This document shows positions 10,302-17,783 of a stretch of DNA of 64,000 bases, piece by piece. The stretch comes from Rahnella aceris (lineage in GTDB: Bacteria > Pseudomonadota > Gammaproteobacteria > Enterobacterales > Enterobacteriaceae), in assembly GCF_011684115.1 (NCBI RefSeq), contig NZ_JAADJV010000001.1, positions 1,240,001-1,304,000 on the forward strand. Direction: 5' to 3'. The position numbers and the translations under genes were made by a program. Position 1 is the stretch's first letter; each line of letters starts with the position of its first letter. Below the pieces are notes generated by a model. That model made no database searches. It saw only the letters and a program-made list of their open reading frames with translations, and had not been told where the DNA came from.

Positions 10302-11183
10302 TTACTGAGCGGGCGTCGTTACCGGCGTGCTCGCACTGATCACACCTGAGGACAGCGTATTCAGGGCATCGCGGATGGCCGGAACGGCCAGCGCACGGTT
10401 ATCGGCCAGATAACGGTCTTGTGCCGCTGGCGCGGAACTTTGAATTGCCACCAGCGACCAGCCATCGGCATTTTTCAGCAGCAACGGTGAGCCGCTGTCG
10501 CCCGGCAAAGTATCGCAGCGATGCGATAACACACCCGGTTGCGCCCATCCGGTGATCAGACAATCCTGATGTACATACAAATCATCCAGATGATCTTCCG
10601 GGTATCCGGCCTGGGTCACTTTCCTGCCTTCCTGTTTCAGCAGAGCGGTCAGGTTGTCACGGGAGCCTTCCCACAATGGCAGGGGTTTGATCGGCAATGC
10701 CAGCTTTTCATCTGTCAGGCGAACCAGTGCGAAATCAAACGGTGCCGCTTTAGGCGGAACAATCCAGCCGTCGCCATCCGCTTTCAGTTTCTTGCCCAAT
10801 TTCGGATCCACCAGCGTTTGTAATGCGGTGATCTGATATCGCCATTTCTGATCATGAGAAATGAATCTCAGCGCCACGACTTTGTCTATTTTGCCCGGAG
10901 GCGCCAGCACACAATGGCCCGCCGTGAGGACAAGATGTTTAGAAATGAGCGTCGCGGTGCATAAATTGCCGCTCTCGGTTTCAATCTGCCCGATGGCCTG
11001 CCATGGCCAGTGCGCCGCCGCAGCCACCGGTGTGCGCTGATCGTGACCAAAGAAAAGGGCCGTTTTTTCTTTCATGCTGATGGAAGGTGTGTCGGAATCT
11101 GCATCATCAGGAGAGTCTGCATGTACAAGGGCACTGGCGGTAAAACAGAAAAAGCACAAAAACAGCGGTAACGCGATGCGCAT
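10302..11183 (-). CDS. ydgD: Secreted trypsin/V8-like serine protease YdgD
   Basis: This is a 293-residue exported serine protease of the chymotrypsin fold. A signal peptide (about residues 1-22, ending VHA) precedes the catalytic domain. The triad is visible: His90 in TAGHC, Asp150 in FDFALV and Ser230 in GDSGSP, with cysteines positioned for disulfides. E. coli YdgD is a putative periplasmic peptidase encoded in the same asr neighbourhood; its substrate is unknown. It lies downstream of asr-ydgU on the same strand, separated by a hairpin, so it may belong to the acid-induced transcript. Confidence 0.88.
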   Translation of the reverse strand: MRIALPLFLCFFCFTASALVHADSPDDADSDTPSISMKEKTALFFGHDQRTPVAAAAHWPWQAIGQIETESGNLCTATLISKHLVLTAGHCVLAPPGKIDKVVALRFISHDQKWRYQITALQTLVDPKLGKKLKADGDGWIVPPKAAPFDFALVRLTDEKLALPIKPLPLWEGSRDNLTALLKQEGRKVTQAGYPEDHLDDLYVHQDCLITGWAQPGVLSHRCDTLPGDSGSPLLLKNADGWSLVAIQSSAPAAQDRYLADNRALAVPAIRDALNTLSSGVISASTPVTTPAQ

Positions 11184-11322
11184 AACATTCTGACCTTGAA
11201 AACAGGGAGAACCCGGGAAGCCGTAATTATGGAACGATTATAGACGGTTATGTTTCGTGGTGGATATATTTGTCTGGTAACTCAGCCTTTTGAGCCGATG
11301 ACGGGCGTCATCGCGGGGTATC

Positions 11323-11403
11323 TCAGAAGTAGAAGAACAGGGTGATCAGACCGCAAAGGATCAGGGAACACAGGGTGATTTCGAACAGGTAGCGGCGCAG
11401 CAT
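11323..11403 (-). CDS. ydgU: Small hydrophobic membrane protein, YdgU-like
   Basis: This is a 26-residue ORF reading MLRRYLFEITLC..., then a hydrophobic helix ending TLFFYF. It fits a single-pass inner-membrane protein with a short positively charged N-terminus. Its position just downstream of asr on the same strand, and the RRY-FE start with a central LILCGLI helix, match E. coli YdgU, the acid-inducible small protein of the asr-ydgU transcript (recalled, not searched). GAGGT and GGAAG stand upstream of the ATG. An intervening hairpin may attenuate transcription from asr. Function unknown. Confidence 0.7.
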   Translation of the reverse strand: MLRRYLFEITLCSLILCGLITLFFYF

Positions 11404-11441
11404 CTTCCATCAGTACCTCAAGATAGAAAACCGGAGAAAAA

Positions 11442-11463
11442 AACACCCGGCGAACCGGGTGTT
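11442..11463 (-). terminator. Attenuator/terminator between asr and ydgU
   Basis: A 9-bp stem AACACCCGG/CCGGGTGTT closes a tetraloop, with an A-run on the left (+ strand), giving a T-tract for minus-strand transcripts. It lies between asr and ydgU, so ydgU would be made by read-through. Confidence 0.8.
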
Positions 11464-11521
11464 AAATCATCAGTCTTGATAATGGTGAGTAGATACGCTC
11501 ACAAAGACTTTTACTGACTAC

Positions 11522-11890
11522 TTATGCTGCTGGAGTTGCTTTTGCAGCTGGAGCCGCTTTTTTAGCGTGTTTCACGTGTTTTTTAGCAGCCTGGGCTTTC
11601 TGAGCTACTGGTGCAGCTTTCTTAGCATGTTTCACGTGTTTTTTAGCAGCCTGGGCTTTCTGAGCTACTGGAGCCGCTTTCTTAGCGTGTTTCACGTGTT
11701 TTTTAGCAGCCTGCGCTTTCTGAGCTACTTTCTTGTGAGTTTTGTGCTTAGTCACATGCTTGGCAGCAGGTGCTGGAGCAGCGGTAGTTGCAGCAGCAGC
11801 TGGCGCCGGAGTTGCAGTAGTTTCAGCAGCGAAAGCGACAGAAGACAGACCCATTGCAGCGGCTACAACCAGAGCTAATACTTTTTTCAT
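11522..11890 (-). CDS. asr: Acid-shock protein Asr
   Basis: This is a 122-residue periplasmic basic protein. The signal peptide (about residues 1-21, ending VAFA) precedes an Ala/Pro/Thr linker and three near-identical 20-residue repeats of the type [17 protein letters not shown], very rich in Lys, His and Ala. Asr is strongly induced by external acid through RstBA in E. coli and is thought to protect periplasmic proteins by proton sequestration. A close match to the RstA box lies about 110 bp upstream, and rstA/rstB are encoded 2-4 kb away. It probably leads an asr-ydgU(-ydgD) unit. Confidence 0.92.
   Translation of the reverse strand: MKKVLALVVAAAMGLSSVAFAAETTATPAPAAAATTAAPAPAAKHVTKHKTHKKVAQKAQAAKKHVKHAKKAAPVAQKAQAAKKHVKHAKKAAPVAQKAQAAKKHVKHAKKAAPAAKATPAA
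11562..11741 (-). repeat. 60-bp tandem repeats inside asr
   Basis: Three consecutive copies of a 60-bp unit encode the Lys/His-rich 20-residue repeat of Asr. Copies differ by only a few bases, so copy-number change by slippage or recombination is likely between strains. Confidence 0.85.
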
Positions 11891-11997
11891 CTTTAATTCC
11901 TCAGAATTTTTGTTTAAGTGTCCACCCCACTGCGGGGCCGGTATGAAGAATACTAGGCGTGTTGGATCTGGTTGTCCGTGAGTGATTGGTTTCGGCG

Positions 11998-12011
11998 TGT
12001 AACGGAATGTA
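11998..12011 (-). promoter_or_regulatory. RstA box upstream of asr
   Basis: On the minus strand the sequence is TACATTCCGTTACA. The E. coli RstA consensus is TACATNTNGTTACA, so 11 of 12 defined positions match. It lies 108-121 bp upstream of the asr start and in the right orientation to control it. Confidence 0.7.
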
Positions 12012-12110
12012 CAAAGGAGGGGGCGTAATAAAATCAGGGAATTACGGTGAAATTGGAGGGTATAGCGATGGAGTTGCTACGGGGCAGTGGATCGCGTGTT
12101 TGCGTTTAAT

Positions 12111-12274
12111 GCAAACTTCAACTTATTGATTTTGCTTTAAAACCCCACCCCAGCCCTCCCCTTCGCAGGGGAGGGAGCGGACCGCGTGTTTGCTCCTCCC
12201 CCTGCGAAGGGGGAGGCGGGGAGGGGGTATTAATGGCAACTTCCCTTTTAAAGCAAACTTCAACTTATTGATTT
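12111..12274. repeat. REP/BIME-like palindromic repeat (copy A)
   Basis: Two GC-rich palindromes lie in opposite orientation. The first has arms CCCTCCCC/GGGGAGGG around TTCGCA; the second has CTCCCCC around TGCGA with GGGGGAG, followed by GCGGGGAGGGGG. They are flanked by two exact 22-bp direct repeats (12111-12132 and 12253-12274) beginning GCAAACTTCAACTTATTG. Related units occur at 22.2, 39.5 and 47.4 kb. The element lies between asr and the end of the M32 carboxypeptidase gene. Confidence 0.8.
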
Positions 12275-12307
12275 ATATTTAAAAAATCGACAACGCACGC
12301 CTTCCGC

Positions 12308-13789
12308 CTACAAGTATCGCCCTTCAAGATGCGCCCGGAAGAACGCCGGATTCAGCGTTTCGCCTGTCGCGTTTTTCATCAGCTGATCTGTCGTGAACCG
12401 GCTGCCGTGCTGCCAGATATTCTGTTGCAGCCACTGGAACAGGGCGGTCAGGTCACCGCGGACAATGTCATCCTGCAACGTCGGAATGGCTTTGTTAGCC
12501 GTCTGGAACAACTGCGCGGCGTACATCGCGCCGAGGGTATATGTCGGGAAATAACCGAAGCCACCGTCGGTCCAGTGGATATCCTGCATGCAGCCGTCGC
12601 GGTAGTTGCCGACAGTGTCGATGCCAAGATATTCCTGCATCTTTCTGTTCCACAGGGCCGGAATATCATCAACTTCTATTTCACCTTCCATCAGCGCTTT
12701 TTCGATTTCATATCGCAGGATGACGTGGGCCGGATAGCTCAGTTCATCGGCGTCGACACGGATAAGGCCCGGCTGGACGTGCTGGTTCAGCTTCATAAAG
12801 TTGCTTTCATCCAGCCCTTCACGGTGACCGAATTGCTCGATAACCAGCGGATACACAGATTTCAGGAACGGCTCGCTGCAACCCAGTTGCATTTCAAACA
12901 GCAGGCTTTGTGATTCGTGAACACCCATCGAACGGGCGTTGGAAACCGGCTGGCCCAGCCATTCTTTTGGCAGGTTTTGCTCGTAACGTGCATGACCGGT
13001 TTCGTGGATAACTCCCATCATGGCGCTGAGGAATTCATTTTCATTGTAACGTGTGGTGATACGTACATCCTGCGGAACCCCGCCACAGAACGGGTGCGCG
13101 CTGACATCCAGACGACCGGCATCGAAATTAAAACCCAGTTTACCCATCACTTTCAGACCAAGCTGCCGCTGTTTTTCGATGTCAAACGGCCCCTGTGGCG
13201 CAATACGGGTTTCGGATTTTTGCTTTTCAACCACGGTTTGTAACAGGTCCGGCAGCCAGGTTTTCAGATCGCCAAACAGCACATCCAGCTTCTGTGAGGT
13301 CATGCCCGGTTCGTATAAATCGAGCAGGGCGTCGTAACGACTGATGCCCGCAGCCTCGGCGCGCAACTGTGCTTCCTGACGGCTCAGCTTAACCACTTCT
13401 TTCAGGTTATCCGAGAAGCCTTCCCAGTCGTTCGATTTACGCTGGATACGCCACGCCTGCTCGCAACGTGCGCCGGCCAGTGATTTTGCCTGTACCAGGC
13501 TTTCCGGCAGCAAAGCCGCCTGCTGATAGTGACGGCGCATTTCGCGCAGATTGGCCTGCTCAACGTCATTAAGTTGTTCGCCGCTGGCCTGTTCCAGCCA
13601 TTCACCGACCTGTTTCGCCGTGAGGATCTGATGCGTCAGCACGCTCAGTTCAGCCAGCGCTTCCGAGCGGGCTTGTCCGCCTTCCGGTGGCATCATGGCC
13701 GCGGCATCCCAGCCTGCAATAGCCGATAAATGGCCGAAGCGGGACAAACGGGCGAAGGTGTCGTGTAATTTTTTATAGGCGATGGTCAT
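12308..13789 (-). CDS. Metallocarboxypeptidase, M32 (carboxypeptidase Taq) family
   Basis: This 493-residue zinc carboxypeptidase is of typical length for family M32. The metal-binding motif HETGH lies at residues 262-266, preceded by the family HPF motif (about 232) and DVRITTRY (about 241), with a downstream third ligand in HESQSLLFE. It should trim C-terminal residues of peptides in the cytosol; no signal peptide is seen. The start overlaps the end of rstB by 17 bp, so the gene is translationally coupled to the rstA-rstB operon, a linkage that E. coli lacks. Whether the regulator controls peptide turnover is inference. Confidence 0.92.
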   Translation of the reverse strand: MTIAYKKLHDTFARLSRFGHLSAIAGWDAAAMMPPEGGQARSEALAELSVLTHQILTAKQVGEWLEQASGEQLNDVEQANLREMRRHYQQAALLPESLVQAKSLAGARCEQAWRIQRKSNDWEGFSDNLKEVVKLSRQEAQLRAEAAGISRYDALLDLYEPGMTSQKLDVLFGDLKTWLPDLLQTVVEKQKSETRIAPQGPFDIEKQRQLGLKVMGKLGFNFDAGRLDVSAHPFCGGVPQDVRITTRYNENEFLSAMMGVIHETGHARYEQNLPKEWLGQPVSNARSMGVHESQSLLFEMQLGCSEPFLKSVYPLVIEQFGHREGLDESNFMKLNQHVQPGLIRVDADELSYPAHVILRYEIEKALMEGEIEVDDIPALWNRKMQEYLGIDTVGNYRDGCMQDIHWTDGGFGYFPTYTLGAMYAAQLFQTANKAIPTLQDDIVRGDLTALFQWLQQNIWQHGSRFTTDQLMKNATGETLNPAFFRAHLEGRYL

Positions 13790-15116
13790 TGTGGCTCCCT
13801 TCCTGATTTTCGTGATTAGGCTGTTCTGCAGCCAGATTGAATGTGGGTTTTACCGGCCAGCTGAAACGCAGACTGGCACCGCCGAGCGGGCTGCCGTCAA
13901 CGGCGATACGCCCCTGATAAGCGACGGCGATGGAATGGACGATTGCCAGCCCCAGCCCGCAGCCGCCGGTGGCGCGATCACGGCTCGGGTCCAGGCGAAC
14001 AAAGGGCTCAAAGATGCGGGTACGTTCTTCCGGCGGGATGCCCGGCCCGTCGTCTTCAACCTGCAGGCAGGCGAGTTCACTGTCTAACCACAGGCTGACG
14101 CGCAATGTCTGTTGTGAATAGCGCAGACCGTTATTGACCAGATTGTCCAGCACACGCTCCATCAGACGTAAATCCACACCGCCGAAATCGGCATTTTGCG
14201 GCGCGTCATAGAGAATGGTGCGCTCGGTGATCAGCCGGAAATCATCGACTTTGTCTTCCAGCCATTCGGCCAGATTGACTTTTTCCAGGTTAAGCGTCAC
14301 CTGCGGACGGTCCAGACGTGCATAAGTCAGCAATTCGTCGATCAGCGCTTCAAGCTGCCCGATATCGCGGTTGATGGCATTTTGTTCCGACTCCGGCAGG
14401 TTTTCACTGATCGCCAGCCGGTAACGCAGACGTACCAGCGGCGTACGCAGCTCATGGGCGATACCGTCGATCAGGAGTTTTTTACTGGCGACCAGCGTAC
14501 TGATGTTGTCTGCCATCTGGTTAAAGGCCACGCCCAGCCGGTTAAGGCTGGAGGTGGAATCAAAATCAATACGTTCGTCGAGATGGCCGTTACCGAGGCG
14601 CAGCGCGGAGTTTTCCAGCCGCAGCAAATCCTGCCAGTGCGGGCGCATCCACAGGAATACCGGCAGGGCCAGCGATAAACCGATGAAGATCAGCAACCCC
14701 AGATCCAGCAGCCGCATTTCATGCATATAAAACAGGTACGGAATAGGGCCGACCACCAGCACGTAATGGCTGCGCGGCACACGCTGAATGAAAGTGTATT
14801 CGTCATCAAGCGCAATAATTTCGCCGTCTTTAAGACGTTGATCCAGCACAGGGCTGAGTTTGCGTTTTCCGAGCGGCTCGATATGCAGTTTGAAAGACAG
14901 ATTCAGATCCAGCGTATTGATGGTCTTGTTCCAGTCTTTAATCGGAATTTCCCGCAGTTCACTGCGCATCAGGTAGAGCGAACTTTTCATCAAATCGTTC
15001 ATGGACTGACGGCCGGTACGTTCAGCGGTGACTTTGTAAACCAGTCCGACCAGCATCGCCATCACCAGAAAACAGACCAGCAGTAACAGAAAGAACTGGA
15101 TGAAAAGCTTTTTCAT
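13773..15116 (-). CDS. rstB: Sensor histidine kinase RstB
   Basis: This 447-residue inner-membrane kinase has TM1 at about residues 9-27, a periplasmic sensor of about 105 residues, TM2 at about 136-156, and then a HAMP domain. The H-box phospho-acceptor is His221 (AHELRTP), followed by N, G1 (DDGPGIP), F and G2 (GLGLAI) boxes. RstB phosphorylates RstA; in E. coli the pair is activated by PhoPQ and acid and controls asr. Its first four bases overlap the rstA stop, and its 3' end overlaps the M32 carboxypeptidase gene by 17 bp, making a three-gene operon. Confidence 0.93.
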   Translation of the reverse strand: MKKLFIQFFLLLLVCFLVMAMLVGLVYKVTAERTGRQSMNDLMKSSLYLMRSELREIPIKDWNKTINTLDLNLSFKLHIEPLGKRKLSPVLDQRLKDGEIIALDDEYTFIQRVPRSHYVLVVGPIPYLFYMHEMRLLDLGLLIFIGLSLALPVFLWMRPHWQDLLRLENSALRLGNGHLDERIDFDSTSSLNRLGVAFNQMADNISTLVASKKLLIDGIAHELRTPLVRLRYRLAISENLPESEQNAINRDIGQLEALIDELLTYARLDRPQVTLNLEKVNLAEWLEDKVDDFRLITERTILYDAPQNADFGGVDLRLMERVLDNLVNNGLRYSQQTLRVSLWLDSELACLQVEDDGPGIPPEERTRIFEPFVRLDPSRDRATGGCGLGLAIVHSIAVAYQGRIAVDGSPLGGASLRFSWPVKPTFNLAAEQPNHENQEGSHNDHRL

Positions 15117-15844
15117 TCCTGTAACGTCTCCCAGGCGTTGGGAGCAAACAGATAGCCTTTATTGCGCACGGTTTTGATGCGAAATGGCTCAAGGGTGTTG
15201 TCATACAGTTTGCGACGCAGGCGGGAGATCGCGACATCAATGCTGCGATCCAGCCCGTCATAGCTGACCCCGCGAAGGTTTTTCAGCAGCGCTTCGCGAT
15301 CCATAATGCGCCCGGCGTGTGTTGCCAGTTCCCACAACAAATCAAAGTCGGAGGTAGAAAGAACGATCGTTTCATCCACCAGCGTCACTTCGCGGTTAAC
15401 CGGGTCGATGCACAACTGACCGAAATGCAGGGCATTGCCGCTTTTGAGCGTCTGAACCGGTTGTTCATTTTGGCTATTCTGCGCCGGACTCTGACGTAAA
15501 TGCAGCCGCAAACGGGCCAGAAGTACCGCTGGTGGCGTTGTTTTCAGGATGTAATCGCTGGCGCCCATTTCAAGTGACAAAATGTGGTTCATGTCGCTGT
15601 CGAGTGATGTGAGCAACACAATCGGGCCGGGGAAGATCGGGCGTAAATCGCGGCATAATGTCATGCCATCTTTGCCCGGCAGCATGATGTCGAGCAGAAC
15701 CAGATCGGGTTTTTCTTTTTCAATACGCGCCTGCGCGGTATCGCCACGCGGTTCAACCAGCACGTCGATATCGTGTTTACCCAGATAGGCGGCAATCAGG
15801 TTGCCGACTTCTGCATCATCTTCTACAAAAACGATTTTATTCAT
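15113..15844 (-). CDS. rstA: OmpR-family response regulator RstA
   Basis: This 243-residue regulator has a receiver domain with acidic pocket EDD (8-10) and phospho-acceptor Asp52 (LLDIMLPG). The conserved Lys sits in DYILKTTPP, a variant of the usual K-P motif that I recall is also present in E. coli RstA. A C-terminal winged-helix DNA-binding domain (about residues 135-240) follows. It binds the TACATNTNGTTACA box, and one such site lies upstream of asr in this window. It is the first gene of rstA-rstB-carboxypeptidase. A perfect 7-1-7 palindrome lies about 90-100 bp upstream of its start. Confidence 0.93.
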   Translation of the reverse strand: MNKIVFVEDDAEVGNLIAAYLGKHDIDVLVEPRGDTAQARIEKEKPDLVLLDIMLPGKDGMTLCRDLRPIFPGPIVLLTSLDSDMNHILSLEMGASDYILKTTPPAVLLARLRLHLRQSPAQNSQNEQPVQTLKSGNALHFGQLCIDPVNREVTLVDETIVLSTSDFDLLWELATHAGRIMDREALLKNLRGVSYDGLDRSIDVAISRLRRKLYDNTLEPFRIKTVRNKGYLFAPNAWETLQE

Positions 15845-15930
15845 TGGCTTGCTGCTTTAAGAAATCCGGTGATTAGCATAGCGTGACCCGCAGGGCGACG
15901 CTATCGTGCTAGCGTAATAGAACATGTCAG

Positions 15931-15945
15931 TTTCCGTTACGGAAA
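15931..15945. promoter_or_regulatory. Palindrome upstream of rstA
   Basis: TTTCCGT-T-ACGGAAA is a perfect 7-1-7 inverted repeat in the rstA promoter region, 87-101 bp before the start codon. It is not a PhoP box or an RstA box. It is a candidate operator for an unknown regulator or a cruciform. Confidence 0.4.
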
Positions 15946-16061
15946 GCACCGGAAGCGACTGGCAAAGTGTTAGTGAATTATGCCATTATATAGCTGAATA
16001 TCTTCGGCGTTATACATTGATTAAATAATTGATTGACCCTGACCAGGAAGAGGAAGAGGGG

Positions 16062-16481
16062 ATGAATGAAAACCGCCTGGTACCCGATGCGCGCAGTCAA
16101 CAAGCATCCTTTGACTACATGGAATACTTGTCCGCATCCTGCAAAAAGAAATGGAGTTTTGTCGACGCTATTTATGGCGTGATGCCGTTCTTTGGCATGG
16201 TTCTGAAATCCCGTTCGAAAAAAGAAAAATCCAAGCAGGAAGCGTTGCGCGCACTGGCTTTACAGGTAGTTTCCACCCAGGTCAGCGACGAGACCAATAT
16301 TGTCCGGCTGATTGAACTGGCTGAGCAGCAGAATATGTACAGCATTGATATTAATCTGCCGTACTCGCTGACTGAAGAACAGCTCACTGCAATAAAAGTA
16401 GAATGCAAACATCTGGTGCAATTAAACCAGAATAATGATCATCTGATAGTGCAGATTATGCAGATGCCGCCCCGGCACTGA
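16062..16481 (+). CDS. Hypothetical protein, soluble, unrecognised
   Basis: This is a 139-residue protein of no recognised family. It has no signal peptide or clear membrane helix. The N-terminal half has an aromatic stretch (KKWSFVDAIYGVMPFFGMVL, about residues 31-50) that could pack against membrane or protein, then a charged KSRSKKEKSKQE stretch. The C-terminal half looks alpha/beta and Leu/Gln-rich. The ATG at 16062 was chosen because GAGGAAGAGGGG precedes it; an upstream in-frame TTG (16029) would only translate that purine-rich site. The gene stands alone between rstA (divergent) and the dehydrogenase operon (convergent), closed by a hairpin. Confidence 0.6.
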   Translation: MNENRLVPDARSQQASFDYMEYLSASCKKKWSFVDAIYGVMPFFGMVLKSRSKKEKSKQEALRALALQVVSTQVSDETNIVRLIELAEQQNMYSIDINLPYSLTEEQLTAIKVECKHLVQLNQNNDHLIVQIMQMPPRH

Positions 16482-16504
16482 TTTCTCCGTGATGCATTCA
16501 AAAT

Positions 16505-16526
16505 AAAGGCCGCTCTCGCGGCCTTT
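16505..16526. terminator. Bidirectional terminator
   Basis: The 9-bp stem AAAGGCCGC/GCGGCCTTT with loop TCTC separates the hypothetical gene at 16.1-16.5 kb and the cytochrome c gene, which converge. Confidence 0.85.
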
Positions 16527-16547
16527 AACATTTCAGCAAATCCCTGC

Positions 16548-17783
16548 TTATTTCTTCAGTTCTGCGCGTAACTCTTTCACGTCTGAGGCAGAAACCGGCG
16601 CGGCGGCATTTCCCCAGCTGTTACGGATATACGTCAGCACGTTAGCGACATCAGCATCGCTCATGTTGGCATCAAACGATGGCATCGACGGCGCGGTCGG
16701 TTGGCTGTCGGTAGCCACCGGACGGCTGCCCGTCAGTACCACGCGGATAAGCGACGTGGCGTTGGTCTGGTTGATGAGCGGTGAATCGGCCAGGCGCGGG
16801 AACAGACCTTCCTGACCTTTTCCGGCTGGCGTATGGCATGCGGAACACCGGTCAGCATAGATATTTTTCCCGGCCACCATCGCCTTATCATCGGCTTTCA
16901 CCGGCGCAGGGGCTTTGCTGCCGCTGTCATGACCGCTGTCTTTCAGGTACACCGCCACGGCTTTGAGATCAGCATCCGTCCAGTGCTGAGACGAATTAGT
17001 GACTTCTTCCGCCATCGGACCGGAAGCGATATCGAAACGGTTAGACCCGGTTTTCAGATATTGCATCAGATCTTCCTGCGTCCAGTTGCCGACACCGGTG
17101 TGCTTGTTGCTGGTGATATCCGGCGCAACCCAGCCTTCCACCACCGCGCCTTGCAGGAACTCGCTGTCCTTGTCGCCGCCAATCATATTTTTCGGTGTAT
17201 GACAGGTGCCGCAGTGTCCCAGACCTTCAACGATATACGCGCCACGGTTCCATTCCGCTGATTTATCCATCTGCGGTTTGAATTCGCCTTGGGTGAAGTT
17301 CAGCCAGTTCCAGCCCATCAGGCTGGTACGCACGTTGAACGGGAACGGCAACTGGTTAGTCTCGACTTCGTGATGCACCGGTTGCAGGGTTTGCAGATAC
17401 GCCCAAATGGCGGCGTTATCTTCGCGGGTTACTTTGGTGTAGGCCGTGAACGGCATCGCACCGTAAAGACGTTTGCCGCCGTGGCCGATGCCTTCGGACA
17501 TCGCACGCTGGAAGTCATCGAACGTCCATTTGCCGATACCGGTTTGCACATCTGGCGTAATGTTTGCGCCGACCAGACGGCCAAATGGTGTTTCAATCGG
17601 CACGCCGCCGGCAAAAGGTTTGGCATCCGGCGTGGAGGCGGTATGACAGGCGGCGCAGTCGCCCACCGTTGCCAGATACCGGCCACGTTCCACCTGTTCG
17701 AAAGAGCCGTCGCCTGCCGCGTGGGCCAGCCCGCTGATGCTCAAAGCCAGTAAACCGAGTGAGAATGAGGTTAACTTTTTCAT
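16548..17783 (-). CDS. Triheme cytochrome c subunit of membrane-bound gluconate-type dehydrogenase
   Basis: This 411-residue periplasmic cytochrome has a signal peptide (about residues 1-22). Three CXXCH heme sites follow: CAACH (43-47), CGTCH (191-195) and CSACH (313-317), the layout of cytochrome subunits of gluconate, 2-ketogluconate, sorbitol and alcohol dehydrogenases. It takes electrons from the FAD subunit and passes them to ubiquinone. Its ATG overlaps the stop of the flavoprotein gene by four bases. It is the last gene of the three-gene operon. The sugar substrate cannot be fixed from this subunit. Confidence 0.9.
   Translation of the reverse strand: MKKLTSFSLGLLALSISGLAHAAGDGSFEQVERGRYLATVGDCAACHTASTPDAKPFAGGVPIETPFGRLVGANITPDVQTGIGKWTFDDFQRAMSEGIGHGGKRLYGAMPFTAYTKVTREDNAAIWAYLQTLQPVHHEVETNQLPFPFNVRTSLMGWNWLNFTQGEFKPQMDKSAEWNRGAYIVEGLGHCGTCHTPKNMIGGDKDSEFLQGAVVEGWVAPDITSNKHTGVGNWTQEDLMQYLKTGSNRFDIASGPMAEEVTNSSQHWTDADLKAVAVYLKDSGHDSGSKAPAPVKADDKAMVAGKNIYADRCSACHTPAGKGQEGLFPRLADSPLINQTNATSLIRVVLTGSRPVATDSQPTAPSMPSFDANMSDADVANVLTYIRNSWGNAAAPVSASDVKELRAELKK

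Noticed and set aside
11562..11741. CRISPR-like periodicity
   Set aside because: The units are contiguous 60-bp coding repeats without spacers.
11567..11878. Repetitive ORF opposite asr
   Set aside because: It is the antisense of the 60-bp asr repeats, with no ribosome site.
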